A DNA stretch of 40,993 nt from Trichoplax sp. H2 (GCA_003344405.1 NOWV01000351.1:1-40993), one strand, 5' to 3'. Numbered from the stretch's first letter, positions 1 to 11,919 are shown. The notes: generated by a model from the letters alone, not told the origin. Made by a program: numbers and translations.

Positions 1-144
1 GGATTTCTTCTCGGTATATTGACATTTTCGTTAATATTTCACGTAAGTTGTACAGCTACTTTATTACTACCTGCTATCTTATGTACGTTCGGCGGATTAT
101 TATCTTGCCTACTACCAGATACGACAGGAGCTGATATAGATTAA
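1..144 (+). CDS. SV2-like MFS transporter, 3' end only
   Basis: The first 47 codons of the window, in frame 1 and closed by TAA, are the C-terminus of an MFS transporter whose start lies off the left edge. The translation aligns with the last segment of the transporter at 7638-9278. It shares the pattern FHV-[NS]-C before the last membrane helix, a hydrophobic TM12-like stretch, and a closing LPDTT-x-x-DI motif, which here reads LPDTTGADID. The end of the TM11-like helix is also visible at the start. It is not identical to the other copies, so it is a separate paralog. Family membership rests on the clear C-terminal alignment; substrate is unknown. It is the leftmost member of a same-strand cluster. 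Confidence 0.8.
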   Translation, partial: GFLLGILTFSLIFHVSCTATLLLPAILCTFGGLLSCLLPDTTGADID

Positions 145-3100
145 TTCGATCCGATTGTGTCGATAACACATCGTGGATTTCGTAGTGTAACCTTTGCATA
201 GTTAGTATTCTATAACTTGAAATTAATCGAAAGCAATATTTACTTCTATTTACATTGTTATTAATATATAGGCTATAGTAAAATTAATATTTTGTTTTGT
301 GTTGAATGGTATGGCTTGTCTATCATAATCGTTATAAATGGCAATAGCATGTGTGTAAATGCTTGTAGACAAAATCTATTTAAACGATTGGACAATTAAT
401 AAAAGTTAGTTCTTAGTTCCTAAGGTTAAAAGTATAACGGAAATCGAAGGCGTACTAATTATTGCGAGATCGTAGATTCGATCACAACGTTATCTTGTCA
501 CACGGGAGTTTGTGACAATTGTATATAGTATACCAACTATGTATACTATCATATCCTACGCAACGCTTGCCACAACTACTCTTGCGGCACAAGAAAATAG
601 CACGGTACTTGTAATAAACTTTACTTTAATCCGAAGAACTACTTCCCTAGCCTACGGTATAGTAGCTGGAATCTTTGCGAAATACTAACTCGCTCAACAC
701 AATATACGATATAAAGCTATTACACAACTTAGCCTTAACCTGGATTATTTTTTATTTATCATAGTCCTTCTTATATACTCTTTCAGTAGTTCTTTGCACA
801 TTTACTATGCTGCTGACATATTTACAAAGATCTTATTACGATTGAATTTTCAATTACGGACATTCAAGGTAATAAACAATTTCATACGTAAATCTACTTC
901 GACAGTAAAGGCCTATCAAGCTCCTAAGTTCTCGACACCTACTTATACCATATTACTATATCATCATATTACCATTATAACTTAGGTTATTAATAACAAT
1001 AGCTATTCCTAAGTAGTAGCTCATACTCTTAAAAAGTTAAAAAAATGTTATCTAAGCTACACTTGCATATCTAAGTTATTTTATGACTGTAACAACGCTA
1101 TATTTATTAGATTGTACGTTTAATACGATGTAATAATATATATAGCATTAACACATTGAGATTGCTATTGTGTTTGCGTTAATTCGATATTACTTGAATT
1201 TAAGTTGCTAATATCACAGGTTACATAATAATAATCGTGATTGATTATTTATAGTATTCTACACGTACGATATTCCACACTTGCTAATTCTACGTCTTAA
1301 TTGTAGAATGTGCTGCGTACACTAAAGAATCTATTGCTACACGTACTTGCAATTACATTGCGTTATAAGTGTGAACGGTGCGCGTATATATGCCGCGTGT
1401 TTCAATGTAATAAAGAGAGAGTAGGATTTAGAACTTAGTTTTACAATAACTATAACTACGTGTTCTATTTCTTGTCTCCATACTAATTGAGAATAGTACA
1501 AGCCTTTAGTACAGTTGTTATTGTTAACTGTAGATAGTAATATACAACATATATCTCTTTGTCACAGTGTGAATTATTCACTGTAACTGATTTGTTTATG
1601 AAACACTCAATGCTACAGTAAGATATTACATTTACTATGATAGGTGTTTAGATTCAGTTTGTTGCAATGTTATTTATCTGTAAACGGGCCTGAAGTGTGC
1701 TCAATTATTATGTCATTATTTACGATAAAATTATTGCGTATGCAGGCTCTCTTATAAAGTTTATTATAATTTCTGAACTTGTGTAAGAAAATATTGTTAT
1801 TATCTAAGTTTTTTTTCAATCTTCGTGTTGTTACTAATCTCCGATTGGCCTTAGCCAGTCGCACATAACTATATCGCGTTATATACGATATTCGTGTTAC
1901 TATAAAAAATACAAATAAAGTTTGTATTTATTAGCAATAAAGTTAGATGTAGATCGGGCGGTTACAAGCCAACTCTCTTGGATCAGCTTAACTGAGGAAC
2001 TAGTTAGTTGAATAGTTTTTTATCGATACTGTTCCACGTGTGAGTTCAGAGAGTACGACAATTTTAGATCTGGCGACCCCTTTTTGCTACAAAGAGCTGA
2101 TTGTAACACAGTTATATTACAATCTTACATTGTATATATCTTAACATAGATATATGACCGGATTATTGAATTCTAACTCGAATGAAGTTGTGCTAAAAAT
2201 GCGGTATGCTAAGATAGTTAGATACTAATTAAAATCTACTACTATCAAAGTAAATTAGTTATTTCTTTTAAAGCTACAATACAAAATAAATTCTCGAAGG
2301 AGAATTCTGCAAATTAAAATTCATTACAGCTGCATTTACACATACGTAGTGGAAGCATTTTATAACCCTTAAGGATCGCAATCAATCACTTAAAATTTGC
2401 GTTCAAAATTGATCAAATCTTTAATTGAGGCGATATAATTTGGTCAACACCGCGTTTAACCTTAAAGTCTTGTTTATTGATAGTACCCCTGACCGATAAA
2501 AGATTCATTTTTCTTCTCCCCATAGTAACACTTGATAATGGTTACAATAAACTGGATAATCAACTACTTAGCCTCTATCACAGCAATTCCATACAAGTTA
2601 AGAATTATATAAATACATTAGACAAAATGTAACTTTATGTAGATGTCAGCCAAGTCTTTATACGAATAATACAATTGCATCGTTCATCATACCAGTCATG
2701 ATGATACAATTACTTTATTAAACATAGTAGATTATTCTACTTTCAAACTGTCAGGACATGTAATCTTGGCATCCTAATATTTAAGGTACAGATGTATTTT
2801 GTGGCAATGGTCACTATTTTTTACTCGATTTCAGAAATTCAAGTTATGATCTTGCTATAGAGCTATTGCTGTTAAGGCTATTAATTTGCTCACAGCGGTA
2901 CACTGTCTGTCTGTCTATCGGGTATGGTTGTTTGTAGCCAATTAATTACATGTCGGTATAAATGTAATTAGATGTTTATTAGTCCTAGACTACAACTTGC
3001 TTATGTTGTAGATTTGGTCTGCTAGAAATCAGCCAATAAGATAATTAGGGTCAAATTTCTATTAAATTCATCATTACGACTTCAACGATCTGATGACCTC

Positions 3101-3198
3101 ATGATATCATTCCGGATGTTATTATAATAAATTATTGTGATTATTAAGAAAAGCATCAATTCATATTCCGTTGTCCTCATTATTGTTGGTTTAAAGCC
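145..3198. other. Intergenic, no supported gene
   Basis: No convincing coding region on either strand. It contains a (CTGT)n microsatellite at 2903-2916, a small hairpin (ATTCTC / GAGAAT around GAAG) near 2291-2306, and a stretch at 1914-2080 with two AATAAA motifs followed by TGGCGACCCC, discussed as a possible LTR-end/primer-binding-site relic. The 64-codon minus-strand frame at 1670-1864 has no recognisable domain. Confidence 0.5.
2903..2916. repeat. Tetranucleotide microsatellite (CTGT)3.5
   Basis: Direct reading shows CTGT repeated three and a half times. Confidence 0.8.
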
Positions 3199-3453
3199 AT
3201 GACTCGACTTAGAGCTAACATTGAAGATTCAGATGATCTCTTTATTGATGATGAAGTTCCTTGTAATGATAAATCTACATTACTAGGAGATAGGAGTAGC
3301 AAGCAGGAAACAAAGCGACGAAAAAGATCTGCTAAATTCAGAAAAAAGCTGGGCCGTATTGGTAATAATATAGGACTAGGTTTCTTTCATTTCTTACCTT
3401 TATTCGATGTAAACAACTTTCAGGTAACTTTTTCATTGTTTGCAAAGCATTAG
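3199..3453 (+). pseudogene. Orphan N-terminus of the SV2-like MFS family (truncated copy or first exon)
   Basis: The 84-codon frame starts at an ATG in good context (GCC ATG A). Its first about 72 residues look like the N-terminal tail of the neighbouring transporters. There is an acidic cluster, then NDKSTLLGD with an acidic di-leucine motif at residues 24-29. That is the same position and nearly the same letters as DKSLLL (24-29) in the 7638 gene. A basic stretch (KRRKRSAKFRKK) follows, then GLGFFHF, equivalent to VGLFHF at the start of TM1 in the other copies. The similarity stops a few residues into TM1, next to CAG|GTAACT at about 3423, a plausible splice donor. No matching remainder of the transporter (GRLxDAxGRR, EFFPxxYRG) was found between 3454 and 7600. 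It is therefore either a decayed 5' fragment or the first exon of a gene whose other exons I cannot see. The last 10 residues before the stop are probably not coding. Confidence 0.55.
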
Positions 3454-6400
3454 ACATTATTTTCGTGATATTTTACCGCTTGATAGTCATCACAGCGATC
3501 GAAATTGATTCCTCGATAAAGTGAATTTTAGTCTTCGTAAAAAGTTGAGCATTTTGGCAACGCGTAATGTTATTAGAATTAGTAACTATTAAACGAGGGT
3601 CGTAAAGTTATCATCTCGGGTATGGAATTAATTAGTCGTAACTAAAAGGTCTCTATTACTTACTTCTGGAAGAGAATGATACCTGGATAAATTGAATTTC
3701 TATCTTAATAGAGCAAACTCAGGGTCGTGCTGTTATATATATACTATGGCTTCCATCTCCTCTTCGATTTGTTGCTTTTTACTAAGGGGGGTGTACAACG
3801 CTTCTTCTAAATTAATCAGGGAAAGTAATTTAATGGAATCTCTTCTTCATAGAGCATGATTTCCAATCTTCGAATGATGTCGTTGCTAAAATCTCGGATA
3901 AATTAAATTCTAAATATATCGTAGGAAGTTGCTAGGAAAACAGCTATCGCATTGCTATCAAGTAGTAAGCAAATTTGGATGCATTATTGAATCTATGCCA
4001 TAGATAGTACCTAAACACTTTACAAGCAAAGGCGATTACGATTAAAGCAATATTACGATCTTATGAGAGGTATGGCATATGTGAAACTAATGAAAAAGCT
4101 TAAGATAACTACACTGCAAAAGGAAGTAAAGGTACTCCGGTACTGAAGCTTGCTCACTCATTGAAAAGAAATAATTTCACTTAGTTTCGACAGTAAAATG
4201 AAATCCAGTGAAGTCCAAAAGATCAAACTGCTGATGGTTAGAATTACTTAAATTTGTTAAACTCGTAGATTATGCAGCTATTGGAATTTTAATGCTTTAC
4301 TTCAATACAAGCTGATATTCCTACTGAAGTAATTCGAGATTGACGACTGCAAATGCACCTGTACTTGTAATGATATAGTTAAGAAATTAAGCATAGAACG
4401 GAATCATAAACGATGAAATTAAGGTAACTAATTATTCTATTATTTGCATCTGCAACAGCAGTTCTGTACTACTGCCCCAAAAACTCTGACCAGCCGTTGT
4501 GTTTTACGTGATAAAGTTATACAGGAATAAGCTTTGAGTGCTTAATTTTATTGATAACTGGCCGAAATCGATTCATCTTTTAATAAACAGTTTTAATTTT
4601 AAAAGAAAAAATTGAAGAGCTTTGCTGCAACATCTTGAAGTTGTGATATATTAATATTGCTATTGATTCAGAAGCTTTAACAGCTTAATTCTTTTATAAA
4701 CTTTTCTCCTATTCTTAAGCATTTGTACCTGCTTTTCTATTTTTTGCCTCCGATACCCAAATTAGTACTTTTACACCCGTTTAGCAAGATCAGTCTTTAT
4801 AAAAGTGTTCATCTAAGTAATGGAAGTCATGGTATCTTCTATATTTTAGAATCGCAGATTTTATTATATTAGTAATGAATAAATAGGAATTTGAGCCCAC
4901 AAAAATTAGCTAAGGTATTTCATTTTTAAACAGCAATTTTATTAATCCTTCGGAATAGTGAATTGCTACAAACTTTAATCTTTTATTCCTTCATTATGGT
5001 AAATAGTTTAAAACATCTACTACAAAATACATAGGAAACAGAGCACTGTAAATGGTAGAGCAAAAATCCTACTACTAAATGGAGCTTTCTCTAAACTTCG
5101 TTATATCTTTGCTATAACCAAAGATGCTGGCTAATGCTTTATCAAACTATCCAAATATCTGTTGCAAAAGTAAGCAGATAGCTTCTAGAAAATTATAACT
5201 CTACTTTCCCGTTGTTAGCTCACCAATGAAACGATTTCGATGATCTAAGTAACGAGGATATCTCTATCGTTTAAGCAACAATGTAAGTTTTCTTATGTAG
5301 ACTAAAGAAAATTTGATATTCGATCTTGAGCTTCTCATACAGTTTTAGGAATTCTTAAAGTATGGCATCAGAAGATTAACTGCTTTAAAATAGTTACAAA
5401 ATAAAGAATAGACTAAGTATGCGTCCATTTTATACCGAATCGCTACCCTAAAGTTATATATATATATTCTTTATTGCCAAAATAAAATTAGTATGAAATA
5501 GTTTATTAGCAAATTAGATTAGCGTTACCTGTATCTGCAGGGAATCCATAACAACATACTAATTATTGCATATGCACAATAACCATGGACCCCTGCTGTA
5601 ACCCAAACGAGCTAAGCAAATAACATAGTCCATCGATCATCATTATTAAGACTGAAAGATGTAGCATAGCAGCACACAGTTTTAGTCGGCCATTTCAGGA
5701 GAATATGAAGATCACTTGCATTCTTTTCACTTGTATATTATCTTTATAATTGCTGAAGATTTAGTTAATTTTACATCGGTTGGCCGCATTAATCAAATCA
5801 AATATCTAGTTACAGATTAAAGCTGGCTGTAGTAAAATTTACGCATAGAACAGACGATATCGAAATTCATAACTTTAAATAGCGTAGTAGTTAATGTAAT
5901 ATAAATTGCTTTTCTATACGCTACTTGCCCTTGTATGAGTATTATAATAGTAATAATGGACGAAAAAAATTTACGAAAAACTATCAGCGATTGAAATCCA
6001 ACACAAAACAGATTTAGAGGAAACACTAGTTTACTATAATTTGTAACATTAAATTTCTGAAATTAATTAAAAGAATAACAAAAGGGTTGAATTACTGCCT
6101 TGGTCAACCTAACCATCAACTTAAAAAAGATTACTTACGAATCTAAGAACAGCTTAATCATTGATTTTCTCACTTCATACATTTTTCGCTAACTTAAACT
6201 GACAAACTACATCACCTTCCATATGCTATACAGAGTAGCTGGTAGTAGTGTAGTACCAAACTACTAAATTATCACTGTAAGGTATTTTAAATAAAAACCG
6301 TCAATGTCTCACATATGACTCGATAAATTATACCTTAGATTCTCAAAATTATTAAATTAATAATAATCATCGTTCCGTTTTACGTTATACTTTCTGTAGT

Positions 6401-7019
6401 GTGCATATCATAACTGCAAAAATTCACCAAGATAGGCCAACAATCTTAAATTAAAACCCAGATCTGAACGTTCAGATTCACATTGTACTCTATCACAGAA
6501 TAGCATAACTTCTATTCAATTTCATAATCAAAATTAGCTGCCAATTTTATCAGAATTGCATGGATGATATGCTGATTACATATATCGCTTAATTTGCAAT
6601 TTCACATAGTATAATTCTTAGCAACTTTATGTTGCCGAATGCTGTTTAATTTTAACTCGAATAAAGTAGTCGGTTTTGTATTTGAAACCTTTGGTAGATA
6701 ATGCACATATTACTTTATAATTTAGAGAATCTGATGATGTTGGGAAGTATTAACGCGTTATGTCTGTGGAATGTCGAACACTATTTTGGAAATTAGATAA
6801 TAGTGTTCTGTAGAGCTTGGATTTGTTCCTAATGCATTACCCTAATGGTAGCCTACGCAGATTTTTTTTCTCGATGATACAAGTATACGCCCTTTCTCTT
6901 GTTTGATTCTTATGTAGTAGTGCTCCCACCACCTAAATAACTACTACTACAGTAAGAGACTTGAGTAAATTGCATAGTATATCATCTTTGTGATCTTCTA
7001 CTTTTCGTGTCTTTTCGTG
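3454..7019. other. Intergenic, no supported gene
   Basis: No frame longer than about 70 codons on either strand and no recognised domain. Minus-strand frames at 3589-3899 look faintly protein-like but are broken by stops. An imperfect AT dinucleotide run lies near 5455-5470. A perfect 10-bp-arm hairpin is at 6776-6808. Confidence 0.5.
6776..6808. repeat. Hairpin with core arms GAACACTA / TAGTGTTC
   Basis: Arms GAACACTATT (6776-6785) and AATAGTGTTC (6799-6808) are perfect reverse complements. Counting only the shared 8-base core arms, the spacer is 17 nt. A second hairpin with the same core arms and the same 17-nt spacer is at 20325-20361. Function unknown; it is too short for a typical animal microRNA precursor. 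Confidence 0.7.
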
Positions 7020-7479
7020 AGTAGTGCCGTACTAATATGTCTAAATCCCTAGGGAAAATGGCATGAAAGACTAGCTACACAATACAAGCAAGATAGAGAT
7101 TCTGCTCTGCTAATGAGCATTATTCTTCAATGAAATAGTAATTCGCGATTGTCTAACAAAACTACCTTTGCAAACTATAATATAAGATTGGCATTAATAG
7201 TCAGTTAACGTAGAATGATCAAAATTATTATCGTCATATCGTTCTAAAATCTAACTAAGTGACAAGAAAAATTCTTGAAATAAATTAGTGACCGCCTTTC
7301 TATTATGCGTTACCTTACAGAATACGTAGCAGTTATTCATTATCTCCCTTGGGAAAAATATTAGAGCACGAAATGATTGATATATCCAAGCCCTTCAAGA
7401 ATTTAGAAGTTGATTTTGTAGTTGTCATACATTTTTAAATCGTATGAACTTGTAAAAACTTTAGCTGCTTTAGTAGATA

Positions 7480-7637
7480 GCTCGCCAAATTGAAATTTAC
7501 TTGTTATTATTCGAATAATTCCATAATCCTTAACTACAAAGTGGTGGAAAAAACCTCTCATAAATGCCATCAGTGCTATATGAACTTTAGATTTGTGCAA
7601 TTGGAATTTTGTATTCGCTTTAAGGCCATAAGAAAAT
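7480..7637 (+). promoter_or_regulatory. Conserved 5' flank of the transporter, copy A
   Basis: The roughly 150 bp before the ATG is recognisably the same sequence as 11920-12078 and 11150-11304, with shared CAATTAC/TAACTACAAAGT, CTCAT, GAACTTT and ATTAGAAT-like blocks. It therefore probably contains the promoter and 5' UTR. No TATA box was identified. Confidence 0.35.
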
Positions 7638-9278
7638 ATGGATCGTCGTGAAATTCAAGAAAAAAACTTTAAGCAGAGTGATTCCGAAGATGACAATCAT
7701 GCCGATGATAAGTCATTACTGTTACAGGAAGGCAATAGCTTCTCAGATTTAAAACAAGCATTAAAATCGGATCAAAAGTCGTTAACATTAACTATTGATC
7801 AAATGGTCGATAAGCTAGATGTTGGTTTATTCCATTTTCTAATAGTTCTTTTCTGCGGCCTAGCTTGCTCCGGTTACACTATAGTTACGGTAGCTTACAG
7901 TTATATTATCGTTGTTGCTTGCGATCTGGATATTGAAACCTACAATAAAGGTCTACTAAATATTCTTTTAATGATCGGCGTCTTAGTCGGTAGCGGAATA
8001 ATAGGGCGATTAGGCGACGCTGTAGGCAGACGAACATGTATTTTGATATCAGTATCGCTCAGTATTATTACTCTGATAGCTTCTGCTTTTACTTATAACT
8101 ATACTATGTTGGTTGTACTGGGTTTCTTCAATGGATTTGGTTGTGGTGGTACTTTTACAATTGCACACGCTTATTGTATCGAATTTTTCCCTCAACGTTA
8201 TCGTGGTAATGGACTAGCATGTATGACTACATTTTCATGTCTAGGTGGCTTATATACTAGTGCAATTGCATTAGTCGTACTTCCTTATCCGTTATCTATT
8301 CCAATAGGTGTTATACATTTTAACAGCTGGCGTTTGTACTTAATTCTATCCTCGATTCCCTTAATATTATCTTTCTGTTTCTTATTATTTATGCCTAACA
8401 GTCTACGTTTTATGGTAATAAAAGGAGATCAAAATCGTATAAGTCAAGTCTTGAATACAATAAACCGTGTTAATTCGTGGTGTTGCAAACGTAACGATTC
8501 TAGTCTTACAACTACAGACTTAACTAAATACACTATCATCGTATCGAGCGATCAAGGCGAGTTAAAGACTAATAAGAACGAAAATCGAGATTTTTTTTCT
8601 CATTATAAGAAATTTAATAAGTCACCATGGCGTCGTAGACTAATTTTTCTCCTCATTCTATGGTTTGGAAGTTGTTTTAGTATGGAAGGCCTATGGATAT
8701 GGATGCCAACAGTGATAACTTATTATACTACTGGAAAGACTTGTAAAATGGTGCATAATTCTTCATTGAATAATAGCTATCAATATTATCCTAATAGTAG
8801 CATTTCTAATTGTATTTCTGGTCCGAAGCTAACATCTATAGTTCTTGATGTTTTCTACGGTAATCTTGTAGCTCTTCCTATTGGTATAGCTTTTACTATT
8901 TTGATTAATCGAATTGGACGAAAATGGTGCTGCTGTTTTGTTATTACCATGTCTGGTCTGATTGCTCTATTGATTATGTGGATCGATACTGTACTAAGTA
9001 CCTTTATTTTAGCTGGATTATATTACGCTATAGCCAATAACTTATGGCTAGGTATTAAAATTTGGACAGCAGAGCTATTTCCAACTGACTTACGAGCGAC
9101 TACTCTTGGTCTCACAGCTCTCCTGGGCTGTTTAGGGACAGTTTGTTCTCTCGCAATCTTTACGGTCCTTTTTCATGTCAATTGCATAGCTAATCTATTA
9201 CTAGTAGCAGCAGTTGGTATATTAAGTGGAATAGTATGCTTATTTCTACCAGACACTACTAATACAGATATTCTATGA
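7638..9278 (+). CDS. SV2-like MFS transporter, complete, intronless (copy A)
   Basis: Predicted 546-residue, 12-helix secondary transporter of the major facilitator superfamily, in the SV2/SVOP/SLC22-like branch. The cytosolic N-tail (1-63) is acidic and carries a di-leucine motif DKSLLL (24-29). TM1 starts near residue 64 and TM2 near 104. Signature motif A reads GRLGDAVGRR at 123-132. TM3-TM6 span about 134-252, with EFFPQRYRG (183-191) after TM4, a motif typical of sugar-porter/SVOP-like proteins. A hydrophilic cytosolic loop spans about 253-333. TM7 is about 335-352. The loop between TM7 and TM8 carries sequons at N374, N378 and N386; SV2 proteins have their glycosylated luminal loop here, whereas SLC22 proteins have it between TM1 and TM2. 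A second IGRKW motif follows TM8, and AELFPTDLRATTLG (478-491) corresponds to the family's second half-repeat motif. The ATG has A at -3 and G at +4. Substrate unknown. It is almost identical to the gene at 12079. Confidence 0.9.
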   Translation: MDRREIQEKNFKQSDSEDDNHADDKSLLLQEGNSFSDLKQALKSDQKSLTLTIDQMVDKLDVGLFHFLIVLFCGLACSGYTIVTVAYSYIIVVACDLDIETYNKGLLNILLMIGVLVGSGIIGRLGDAVGRRTCILISVSLSIITLIASAFTYNYTMLVVLGFFNGFGCGGTFTIAHAYCIEFFPQRYRGNGLACMTTFSCLGGLYTSAIALVVLPYPLSIPIGVIHFNSWRLYLILSSIPLILSFCFLLFMPNSLRFMVIKGDQNRISQVLNTINRVNSWCCKRNDSSLTTTDLTKYTIIVSSDQGELKTNKNENRDFFSHYKKFNKSPWRRRLIFLLILWFGSCFSMEGLWIWMPTVITYYTTGKTCKMVHNSSLNNSYQYYPNSSISNCISGPKLTSIVLDVFYGNLVALPIGIAFTILINRIGRKWCCCFVITMSGLIALLIMWIDTVLSTFILAGLYYAIANNLWLGIKIWTAELFPTDLRATTLGLTALLGCLGTVCSLAIFTVLFHVNCIANLLLVAAVGILSGIVCLFLPDTTNTDIL

Positions 9279-9320
9279 AGGATGAATATACAGTAGTAGA
9301 ATTTAAAATATCGAATTTAA

Positions 9321-11099
9321 GCAGCTATCTGTACAAAGGCATATTCTAAAAAGTAGATAGATTTGTAAAAATATTAACTCAACATCTACCAAATTAACTT
9401 CTTTCTATATGCAGAGATTTAATTTTAGTGTATGAATAGATTTAGTTATGACATATTCTTATTGCATATTATTCCGTCGACAAGTCTCTTATAAGCTAAT
9501 TTTACTTTTAAACTAGAAAATGCCTAATTAGATCCAATATTAATATCATTTATAAGATGAATTTTATTTCGCGATTATCTTAAATTTCTTATAATTAATA
9601 ACGTTTTCATTTAAAAGTCATAGATGCAGGATTATAACGCTAATAATTACAATAATATTAATGAATCTTATAGATTAAAGTAATAGTTTTATTAGTGAGT
9701 GCAATTTGCATCCAATCGCTTTTGCACTTGATGGTTTTTCTTCAATCTTTCAAATAATTAGTTCAAGTATGTCTTCCATTTATATGGTATACATGGCTAC
9801 TATGCTTAAGCATACGTTTAAAAGTAGTATTTGCGATGTGTAATAAAATTAATGATCTGTCAACGTACTGTTGCTTCTTGAAATACCTTGCTACTGAATG
9901 AAAAGAAACAATTTGAGTTCTGTTGTCTTCATTTTGTGTATTGGATAAATAATTAAAATGATCCATTTCATTTAAAATAGTTCAAAAAATAAATAAAATG
10001 AGCCAATTTGAGGATTTGACTTGAACACATCATTAATAAATTAATTTTTACCTATAGTAATAGGGGAAGTGTTATGGTATTGTCTTGTCATTAGGACAGT
10101 TTAATAAGTACAGTAGTAGCTAGTATGGAGAATATCCATATTTGTAGTGCTGGGTAAGATAAGTAATGCCTTAACGTGGATGTTGTTTGTAATAGTTCAT
10201 TACATATTTGATATTGATTGTTATTGTGTGATAGATAGCAGTAGGATGATTCAAGTTCTAGTTGAAGATAGTTGAATTAGACAACCTACGAGCTTAGATT
10301 AAGATTAAGTATGCGTAAGAGATTCAAAATATTTGCTGATAGAAAAGCTATGTAAGGAAAGCATAGTTCGAGATGATTCTCATAGTAAGGTATAATAATA
10401 ATATTGTTCTTGTTTACAAATTAGACGGTTCCTATATAAACGGGAACATTTGAGTTGAGAGGGTGGTAAAAACTTGTAGATATATCTTTGCTAATAAAAG
10501 CTTCATCTTTACAGTCTTTTGCTGTGTGTGTTTAACGTTAAGTAAAAGGGCGTTTAAGTCAGTAGCTACTTATAGACTTTTACTGTACGATACCTTGTCG
10601 CAGAAGTGAAATTGTGACAGGAAGTTTGATTTAAATTGTTTCACTCAATTCTCATTACAAGCGGAGTTTCAGCCAATACGATTATTTATGCTCGTTAATT
10701 AAAGGACTTTTCTTTTATTTCATTTATCGCAGCCAATGGAGGTAAGATTTGGGGTAGCTTTTAATAAGTAATAATTTTGATTTACTAAATGATAATACCA
10801 CGTAGTTTCTTCTTTTCCTTATAGTGCAGTCCATAAAGTAGCTTAATAGATTACAGAAAACCATAAATGTATTTGTAAAAGTGTAAGATTAGCACGGTAT
10901 GTACGAGATTGAAGAATAATCTGGATCTTAAGATTATGTTAAGCGTGTATCTGTACTAAATAGCTATAATAAATATTGTAGCTTTGATTAGGAATGTCTT
11001 ATTCAAGTGGTTGGACATGAGAGATTACGAAGGTATTTGGATGTTAGATTAATCAGAATTAATAGGTCTAAATATGGTTGAATTATAATTAATGCAAAC
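9321..11099. other. 3' part of duplication unit A plus spacer, no supported gene
   Basis: Non-coding 3' flank of copy A, diverged relative to unit B, followed by about 140 bp that I cannot match. A CAG/9-nt/GTAAGA arrangement near 10731-10742 resembles splice sites but is not conserved in the duplicate. Confidence 0.5.
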
Positions 11100-11149
11100 A
11101 AGAAGGAGATTTCTTTTCCCTTAGTTAGTCTTGTTCTAGGTTGAAGTAG

Positions 11150-11304
11150 TAATTTATTTAAGCATTATTATTGTTTGAGCAAGTCTGGAATTCTCAATTA
11201 CAAAGTAAAAAAGAAAGAAATTTCTTAATGATGTTATCATTCCTACTTGAACTTTGCATTTTTGCAACTAGAATTACTTATTTGCTTCAAGGACATCATA
11301 GAAT
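11150..11304 (+). promoter_or_regulatory. Third copy of the conserved transporter 5' flank
   Basis: Similar to the sequence before 7638 and 12079 (for example CTCAATTACAAAGT, AAATTTCT, TTGAACTTT, CAACTAGAATTAC, TTTGCTT). It leads directly into the truncated copy at 11305. Confidence 0.35.
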
Positions 11305-11379
11305 ATGAATCGTCATGAAATCATTGTTAATACATCTGCAGGAAAGTCAAGTGGATTAAAATTTAGATCACCCTTGTAA
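11305..11379 (+). pseudogene. 5' remnant of a third SV2-like transporter copy
   Basis: The ATG-proximal codons read MNRHEI, against MDRREI in copies A and B, and sit behind the same type of 5' flank. After six codons about 55-70 nt present in the intact copies is missing. The sequence then resumes with CTGCAGGAA..GGATTAAAA, in a different frame, corresponding to LLLQEGNSFSDLK of the intact protein. The ATG frame stops after 24 codons at TAA (11377-11379) and nothing of the membrane domain follows. The next recognisable sequence is the beginning of unit B. This is a deleted, frameshifted relic; any short peptide from it would lack a known role. Confidence 0.65.
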
Positions 11380-11919
11380 TCCTCTATTTTAGTATCTTTA
11401 CTAGAATGATTTTTTAATATGACGCCTAAAAGGTTAATCCCTATGGAAAAGGGCATGAAAGACTAAACATAAAATAACATATAGGTATAGAATCTGTCCT
11501 GTCTATGAGCGGCCTTTTTCAATGGAATTGTTTAACGCAATTGAATAACCTATTACTTAAAATAGTAAACTATAAAATAAGATTTGCATTCATAGACTAT
11601 TAACGTAGAATGATCAAAATTAGTGTCATCGCATCATTCTAAAATCCGACTAAGCAATGGGAAAAATTTCGGAAATAAATCGGTAACTACCTTGCAATTA
11701 TTCATTACTTCACTTTAGAAAAATTTAGAGTACGAAATCTTTTAGAAATTTGTTCAAAATTGCTTATACTTTAATTTTATGATTGTGGTACTTTTGCAAT
11801 CGTTTGAACAAGTTAATTTACCAAATTGGTAGAGCGAAGGACTTGTTTACTGAATAAATTGGATCGTATTTAATTCATGTAAGTGACTGTTACTTGTGAG
11901 TCTCTATCTACACTCTCAA

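Larger units (their letters stand above)
7020..10960 (+). repeat. Segmental tandem duplication, unit A
   Basis: Matched by eye with unit B (11395-14935). Shared landmarks include AATCCCTA-GGAAAA and TGGCATGAAAGACTA near 7045 versus 11435, TAACGTAGAATGATCAAAAT near 7207 versus 11594, the transporter CDS, CATAGATGCAGGATTA downstream, and ACAAGC..GTTTCAGC near 10657. Non-coding parts are diverged with many substitutions and indels, while the CDS is nearly identical. A stretch of roughly 590 bp (about 10040-10630) has no evident partner in unit B. Boundaries are approximate because no alignment could be run. Confidence 0.75.

Noticed and set aside
1670-1864. 64-codon basic minus-strand frame
   Set aside because: Looked for integrase or gag similarity because of nearby LTR-like motifs; none recognised, and it begins at GTG rather than ATG.
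10725-10747. Pyrimidine tract, CAG, nine bases, GTAAGA: possible micro-exon
   Set aside because: The matching place in unit B (about 14720) lacks the acceptor and donor, and no flanking exons exist.
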